Assembly: GCF_017654315.1 (NCBI RefSeq) | Contig: NZ_CP072203.1 | Coordinates: 1,116,001-1,180,000, forward strand | Reading direction: 5' to 3' | DNA length: 64,000 nt | Source: Gordonia polyisoprenivorans | GTDB taxonomy: Bacteria; Actinomycetota; Actinomycetes; Mycobacteriales; Mycobacteriaceae | Part shown: positions 60,034 through 64,000 of the stretch, one piece after another | Layout of the letters: the number at the start of each line of letters is the position of its first letter | Numbering within the stretch: position 1 is the first letter of the stretch | Position numbers and translations under genes: made by a program | The notes under the pieces: generated by a model | Database searches by the model: none | Told to the model about the DNA's origin: nothing | Seen by the model: the letters and a program-made list of their open reading frames with translations, nothing else

Positions 60034-61186
60034 TCGGAGGATCCGGGCGGCCCTCGGCGCGCGGTGTTTGGTCGGATGTGCCGGGCTCGTCGTGCTCCTC
60101 GAGCTCGTCGATCACCATCTCGCGTTCGCGGTCGTAGGTGGCCTCGAGTTCTCCCTTGTCGCGGATACCCGTCCGGAACTTCGCCAGGATGACGACCCAT
60201 CCGACGGCCGCGATCAGCACGTAGCTGACGATCCGATAGACCAGCACGGCGGTCAGCGCGTCCGCGGCCGGCATGCCCGCGGTGGTCAACGCCGGCACCA
60301 GGACCGCATCGACGACACCGATCCCACCGGGCAGCAGCGGCACCGCGGTGCCCACCGCCTTGCCGGCGGCGTAGGCGACCATCACCCCCGAGATCGACGG
60401 GTGCACGCCGACCGCCCAGCACGCGAACATCAGACAGGCGATGTCGGTGACCCAGTTGAACATGCTCCAGCCGAACGCGATGGTGGTGTCGCGGCGGGTC
60501 AACTGCACCGCGCGGAGCTGTTCGAGGACCTCGTTGAATCGCTCCAGGCCCGAGTCCTCGGGCTTGTTGCGCAGATGGTTGTACCAGCCCAGAACCCGTT
60601 CGCCGGTGGACTGCAGCGACTCGGGGTGGGTGGCCAGGTACTGCAGGACGAGCGCGACGGCGACGAAGCCGACGATCGAGAACATCAGCGAGAACGGGTT
60701 GGTCTTGGCGCCGGCGAGCACCGCGCCGCCGAAACCGAGGACGGCCAGACCCACGCCCGCCAGCAATCCCGACATCACCACCTGCCAGGACGCGACGACC
60801 GGCGTGGCACCCCACTTGCGGGTTTCCCGATAGGTGAACGCAGGCGCCAGCACCTGACCGCCGGGCATCGTCTGCGACAACGAGTTGGCCGCCAGCACCA
60901 CCGCCAACGATTGCAGCTGCCGGACCCGTACCCCGGCCGAGCGCAGCAGCGCCCGCTGGACCTGGGCGAAGCTGTCCATCGAGAGCACGGCCGCGACGAC
61001 GCACGCCACCAGCCACACCCAGTCCAGATCGCCGGTTCGGTGCCAGACCTGCTCGAGTTTGGGCCAGATCAGCACCACCTCGACCGCGAGAATCGCGATC
61101 ACCAACGCGAGCAATACCCATCGGAGCCACCAGAATCGGCGACGCAATGCCGGATGCGCGCCGACCGACGGATGCTCCGATGACAT
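60011..61186 (-). CDS. Flippase-like (LPG synthase TM-domain) protein, Rv0204c-like
   Basis: 391 residues with eight or more helices of the YbhN/lysylphosphatidylglycerol-synthetase membrane domain (PF03706): LSQTMPGGQVLAPAFTYRETRKWG and the PLLPGGIGVVDAVLVPAL motif near residue 295. It ends in an acidic, polar tail. It likely moves a lipid or isoprenoid-linked molecule. Its position next to the AI-2E-family gene and mmpL3 mirrors M. tuberculosis Rv0204c-Rv0205-Rv0206c. ATG 61186 is leaderless (TAGGGT 7 nt before). Confidence 0.85.
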   Translation of the reverse strand: MSSEHPSVGAHPALRRRFWWLRWVLLALVIAILAVEVVLIWPKLEQVWHRTGDLDWVWLVACVVAAVLSMDSFAQVQRALLRSAGVRVRQLQSLAVVLAANSLSQTMPGGQVLAPAFTYRETRKWGATPVVASWQVVMSGLLAGVGLAVLGFGGAVLAGAKTNPFSLMFSIVGFVAVALVLQYLATHPESLQSTGERVLGWYNHLRNKPEDSGLERFNEVLEQLRAVQLTRRDTTIAFGWSMFNWVTDIACLMFACWAVGVHPSISGVMVAYAAGKAVGTAVPLLPGGIGVVDAVLVPALTTAGMPAADALTAVLVYRIVSYVLIAAVGWVVILAKFRTGIRDKGELEATYDREREMVIDELEEHDEPGTSDQTPRAEGRPDPPNDGASSA

Positions 61187-61193
61187 AGCCATC

Positions 61194-61213
61194 ACCCTAA
61201 CGACCGCTACGCT
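61194..61213. promoter_or_regulatory. Back-to-back leaderless promoters of flippase-like and AI-2E genes
   Basis: The minus-strand TAGGGT (complement of 61194-61199) is 7 nt before ATG 61186. The plus-strand TACGCT (61208-61213) is 7 nt before GTG 61221. Only 34 bases separate the two start codons. Confidence 0.6.
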
Positions 61214-61220
61214 GACAATT

Positions 61221-62573
61221 GTGAACGATGGTTCCCCGGCGGGCTCCGCGTCCGGCGACGGTGACGACGGGTCCCAGCCAGGTGTGTCCCAGCCAGGTCG
61301 GGGTCTGGCCGACCTCGACCGGTCGTCGGTACATCCGATGGTCCGCAAGGCGGCCGAGTGGAGTTGGCGACTTCTGCTGATCCTGGCGGCGATCTACGTC
61401 GTGGGTCGGTTGTTCAAGAAGTTCGACGAGGTCACGGTGCCACTGGCATTGGCGATTCTGCTGTCGGCGTTCTTGGTGCCCGCCGTCGATTTCCTCAATC
61501 GCCGTCGGGTTCCGCGGTCGCTGGCGGTCGTCATCGTGATGCTCACTGCGCTCGGCGTGGTCGCGGGTGTGCTGACCTTTGTCGGGCGGGCCTTCGTCAG
61601 TGGGTTCCCGCAGTTGACCAATGAGGTGGTCGCGACGGTCGACCAGACGCGAAAGTGGTTGACCAACGGGCCATTGGGTATCGACCCCTCGCAGGTCAAT
61701 CATCTCGGCAACAACATCATCGACCTGATGCAGCACAATCAGGCAAAGCTCGCCAGCGGCGCACTCGCCACCGCGACCACCGCTACCGAGCTGGTCACCG
61801 GCCTGCTGTTGATGATCTTCCTGATGATCTTCTTCCTCTACGGGGGCGGTCAGATCTGGGAGTTCTGTGCGCATCTGATCCCGCGCGGCTCCCGGGAGAA
61901 GGTCGTCGCGGCCGGGGTCGCCGGTTTCGGAACGTTGGTGGCGTATGTGCGTGCGACCGTTGTGGTCGCGCTCGTCGACGCCGTCTGCATCGGGATCGGC
62001 CTGGCGATTCTCCGTGTGCCGCTGGCGCTTCCGCTGGCCACGGTGATCTTTCTGTTCTCCTTCATCCCGATCGTCGGTGCGCTGATCAGCGGGACCCTCG
62101 CGGTGATCATCGCGCTGGTCACCCAGGGTTGGTTGACCGCGGTCATCGTGCTGGCGATCCTCGTCGGCGTCATGCAACTCGAAGGGCATGTGCTGCAACC
62201 GTTCCTGATGGGTCGTTCGGTGCGATTACATCCGGTTGCCGTGGTCCTCGGGATCGGCGCGGGCATTGTCGCCTCCGGAATCGTCGGCGGTCTGCTCGCC
62301 GTGCCCGTGATCGCCTTCGCCAACACCGCGATCCGCTATCTGCGCGGCACCCCGCTGACCGAGGTGATCAAGGGCGACAAGGGGTTCGAGGCGGCACCCG
62401 ATCCGCCGATCTGGGATCGATTACATCTCGATCAGGCGATCGTCGACGCCGAACAACTCGCCGAGGAGATCGGCGACGACGATGCGGACGCCGACCGCAA
62501 CGGGCAGGAGCCCGACCGGGAGAACTCCGATCGCACGGAAGCGGGCCCGGAGGATTCCGGCCGCAAGCCCTGA
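61221..62573 (+). CDS. AI-2E family (UPF0118) membrane transporter, Rv0205-like
   Basis: 450 residues. After a Gly/Ser/Asp tail, eight helices follow the AI-2E transporter layout with VPLALAILLSAFLVPAVDFLNRR, the FFLYGGG motif, SFIPIVGALISGTLAVIIAL and GHVLQPFLMGRSVRLHPVAVV near the end. The C-terminus is acidic. The family exports autoinducer-2 in some bacteria or moves ions; the substrate here is unknown. GTG 61221 has a leaderless signal. It ends 4 bases from the convergent mmpL3 end. Confidence 0.9.
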   Translation: MNDGSPAGSASGDGDDGSQPGVSQPGRGLADLDRSSVHPMVRKAAEWSWRLLLILAAIYVVGRLFKKFDEVTVPLALAILLSAFLVPAVDFLNRRRVPRSLAVVIVMLTALGVVAGVLTFVGRAFVSGFPQLTNEVVATVDQTRKWLTNGPLGIDPSQVNHLGNNIIDLMQHNQAKLASGALATATTATELVTGLLLMIFLMIFFLYGGGQIWEFCAHLIPRGSREKVVAAGVAGFGTLVAYVRATVVVALVDAVCIGIGLAILRVPLALPLATVIFLFSFIPIVGALISGTLAVIIALVTQGWLTAVIVLAILVGVMQLEGHVLQPFLMGRSVRLHPVAVVLGIGAGIVASGIVGGLLAVPVIAFANTAIRYLRGTPLTEVIKGDKGFEAAPDPPIWDRLHLDQAIVDAEQLAEEIGDDDADADRNGQEPDRENSDRTEAGPEDSGRKP

Positions 62574-62577
62574 GGTC

Positions 62578-64000
62578 TCAGTCGCCCGTCTGGTTGCTGC
62601 GGCTGCGACGCAGCAACTCGTGCACGCTGATCCGATCGTCGTCCTCGGTGTCGCGGGCATGACGATCCGATGTCGTCCGGTCACGGCCCGGCGAGGCGGC
62701 TCGCGGGTCGTCGGCGGACGCCGCACCCGCGCGATCGGGTCCGGCACGACCTGGTGCGGCCGGATCGGGGACGTCGGCCGTGGTGGTCGGGTCCGTGGTG
62801 GTCGGGTCCGCGGTGGTCGGATCACTGACGGCGCGTGGCGGCACCAGCCGCGACGATCCCTGCGACAGACCACGATCCATGGGGGAGGGACGGTCGGGAC
62901 GTGCCTCGGTGGGGGCCGGGCGACCGCGTCGAGAGCGTTCCTCCGGGCTCAACGATGCGGCCAGCGGACGCTGGCCGGTCTGGTCGAGCTCGGGCCGACG
63001 CGACAGCGGTGATCCCGGTCCCGGTTGTGGCCCGCTCGCGCTGCCGGGTGGAGGTCCCGAGGGCGGTGGTGCTGACGGCGGTGTCGGCGGACGGCGGGTC
63101 ACGTCGGGACGTGCACGGTGACCCGGCTGGGATTGAGTGCCCGGCTGCGATTGAGTGCCCCGCTGGGGCCGGCCCGACGCCGGCGGTGCCGTTCGGGGGC
63201 GCGGCGCGTTCGGTGGTTGCGGCGTACCCGGTGGTTGCGGCCGTGCTGCGCCCGAAGCGCCCGAAGTGTTCGGCGCGCCGGGCGATTCCGTTGCTCCTGC
63301 GACCGGGCCGGGAGCACTGAGTCGGATGCCGCCCTCGCCGAGGCTCCACCCGCCGGTATCGGGGCGGTCCTGTGTGTTCGGCGAGTAACGCCGCGGCGGG
63401 ACCGGCGGTGCGTCGGCGGGTGCGGAGGCCACCGGCCGAGGTATCTTCGGGCGGGGGCCGGTCGTCACGCGCGGCGCCGGCATGTCACCCGACGGAGGTG
63501 CGGACGGACCGCGTCGAGCGGTGGCCGGCGGTGTGGGAACTTTGTGCGCCGGAACCTTCTGGGTGGAAACCCGTTGCGGCCGGGCGTGATTCGACGTCAA
63601 TGGGGATGCGGCCGATGCGGGTGCTGAGGGCCTGCGGGGTCCGCCCGGTTCCACCGTTTGCGGGGTGGCCCGACCGGCGCGGCGTCGCGTACCCGCGGCC
63701 GACGGTGCTGCGGCCATCACCGACGTCGGAACCTCCGAGACCAGGGTGCCCGCGCTGATCGCGCGCGGCGCGACGGCGTCGGGACGCTTGTCGTCGGGCT
63801 CCTCGTCGAGAATGATCTCGCCCAGACCGATCTTTCGCTGCAGCGTGCGCATCCACCGCGGTGCCCACCAGCAGTCGTCGCCGAGCAGCTTCATCACCGA
63901 CGGCACCAACAGCATGCGAATGACGGTGGCGTCCAAGATGAGTGCGGCGATCATGCCGTACGCGATGTACTTCATCATCACGATCTCGGACAGGCCGAAC
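62578..64000 (-). CDS. mmpL3: Trehalose monomycolate transporter MmpL3, C-terminal part
   Basis: The gene runs off the right end. The visible 474 residues begin in the last membrane helices (GLSEIVMMKYIAYGMIAALILDATVIRMLLVPSVMKLLGDDCWWAPRWMR) and continue into a ~420-residue Pro/Ala/Arg-rich cytoplasmic tail ending SVHELLRRSRS. MmpL3 flips trehalose monomycolate across the membrane for mycolic acid layer assembly. Both the sequence around GDDCWWAPRWMR and the gene order support MmpL3. The tail is longer than in M. tuberculosis. Confidence 0.92.
   Translation of the reverse strand, partial: FGLSEIVMMKYIAYGMIAALILDATVIRMLLVPSVMKLLGDDCWWAPRWMRTLQRKIGLGEIILDEEPDDKRPDAVAPRAISAGTLVSEVPTSVMAAAPSAAGTRRRAGRATPQTVEPGGPRRPSAPASAASPLTSNHARPQRVSTQKVPAHKVPTPPATARRGPSAPPSGDMPAPRVTTGPRPKIPRPVASAPADAPPVPPRRYSPNTQDRPDTGGWSLGEGGIRLSAPGPVAGATESPGAPNTSGASGAARPQPPGTPQPPNAPRPRTAPPASGRPQRGTQSQPGTQSQPGHRARPDVTRRPPTPPSAPPPSGPPPGSASGPQPGPGSPLSRRPELDQTGQRPLAASLSPEERSRRGRPAPTEARPDRPSPMDRGLSQGSSRLVPPRAVSDPTTADPTTTDPTTTADVPDPAAPGRAGPDRAGAASADDPRAASPGRDRTTSDRHARDTEDDDRISVHELLRRSRSNQTGD

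Overview
The window is GC-rich DNA from a mycolic-acid-containing actinobacterium, most likely a Gordonia or a close relative. The evidence is dense coding with G/C in third positions, GTG/TTG starts, an mmpL3-type gene next to an AI-2E-family gene as in mycobacteria, a ligD/ku pair, a lysG/lysE pair, a KstR-type operator, an R2lox oxidase and a zmp1-like M13 peptidase. I saw no rRNA, complete tRNA, CRISPR array, phage or insertion sequence. It reads as chromosomal backbone with small accessory patches.

Layout. 0-8 kb: end of the pnt transhydrogenase operon, a secreted DUF218 protein, a DoxX-like protein, a SulP-STAS-carbonic anhydrase fusion, a repeat cluster, a metallophosphoesterase and an SDR. 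8-17 kb: dienelactone hydrolase and ligD facing ku (NHEJ repair), an MFS exporter, the divergent lysG/lysE pair and a two-component system with a divergent membrane protein. 18-24 kb: lactate monooxygenase-like enzyme, MpaB-family oxygenase, two TetR regulators, and an acyl-CoA dehydrogenase with a phosphotransferase. 24-30 kb: phosphatase, VOC protein, a frameshifted diguanylate cyclase, an ECF sigma factor of the SigG type, and a cysteine-rich leader ORF before a ROK regulator. 30-35 kb: a second repeat cluster, a DrrAB-type ABC exporter, and the molybdate operon (HTH-TOBE regulator, modA, modB, modC). 35-41 kb: a class III cyclase, a double TetR regulator, fadA and fadB, ending in paired terminators. 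41-46 kb: an ABC exporter, two-component system and SPFH protein in one direction. 46-54 kb: hydrolase with a KstR box, R2lox, an MMPL transporter, NDMA-type alcohol dehydrogenase, K+ channel and M13 peptidase. 54-64 kb: TM2-like protein, a VapBC45-like toxin-antitoxin pair, pirin, a degenerate penicillin-binding protein, DUF3054 and flippase-like proteins, an AI-2E-family transporter and the C-terminal end of MmpL3.

How it fits together. Lipid and acyl-CoA metabolism recurs (fadA/fadB, acyl-CoA dehydrogenase, KstR-box hydrolase, R2lox, several TetR repressors), as does envelope biology (mmpL3, PBP-like protein, DUF218 protein, SPFH locus). Two envelope genes, the DUF218 protein and the PBP-like protein, share a nearly identical 9-bp-phased GTGAC repeat at their starts that fits the MtrA consensus. 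At least eight genes have a TANNNT hexamer exactly 7 nt before the start codon, which predicts leaderless transcripts. The most novel-looking signals are the poly-cysteine leader, the paired operator of the mod operon, the shared GTGAC arrays with the catalytically degenerate PBP, the ABC/two-component/SPFH locus, and a palindromic repeat family found only at two convergent gene junctions.
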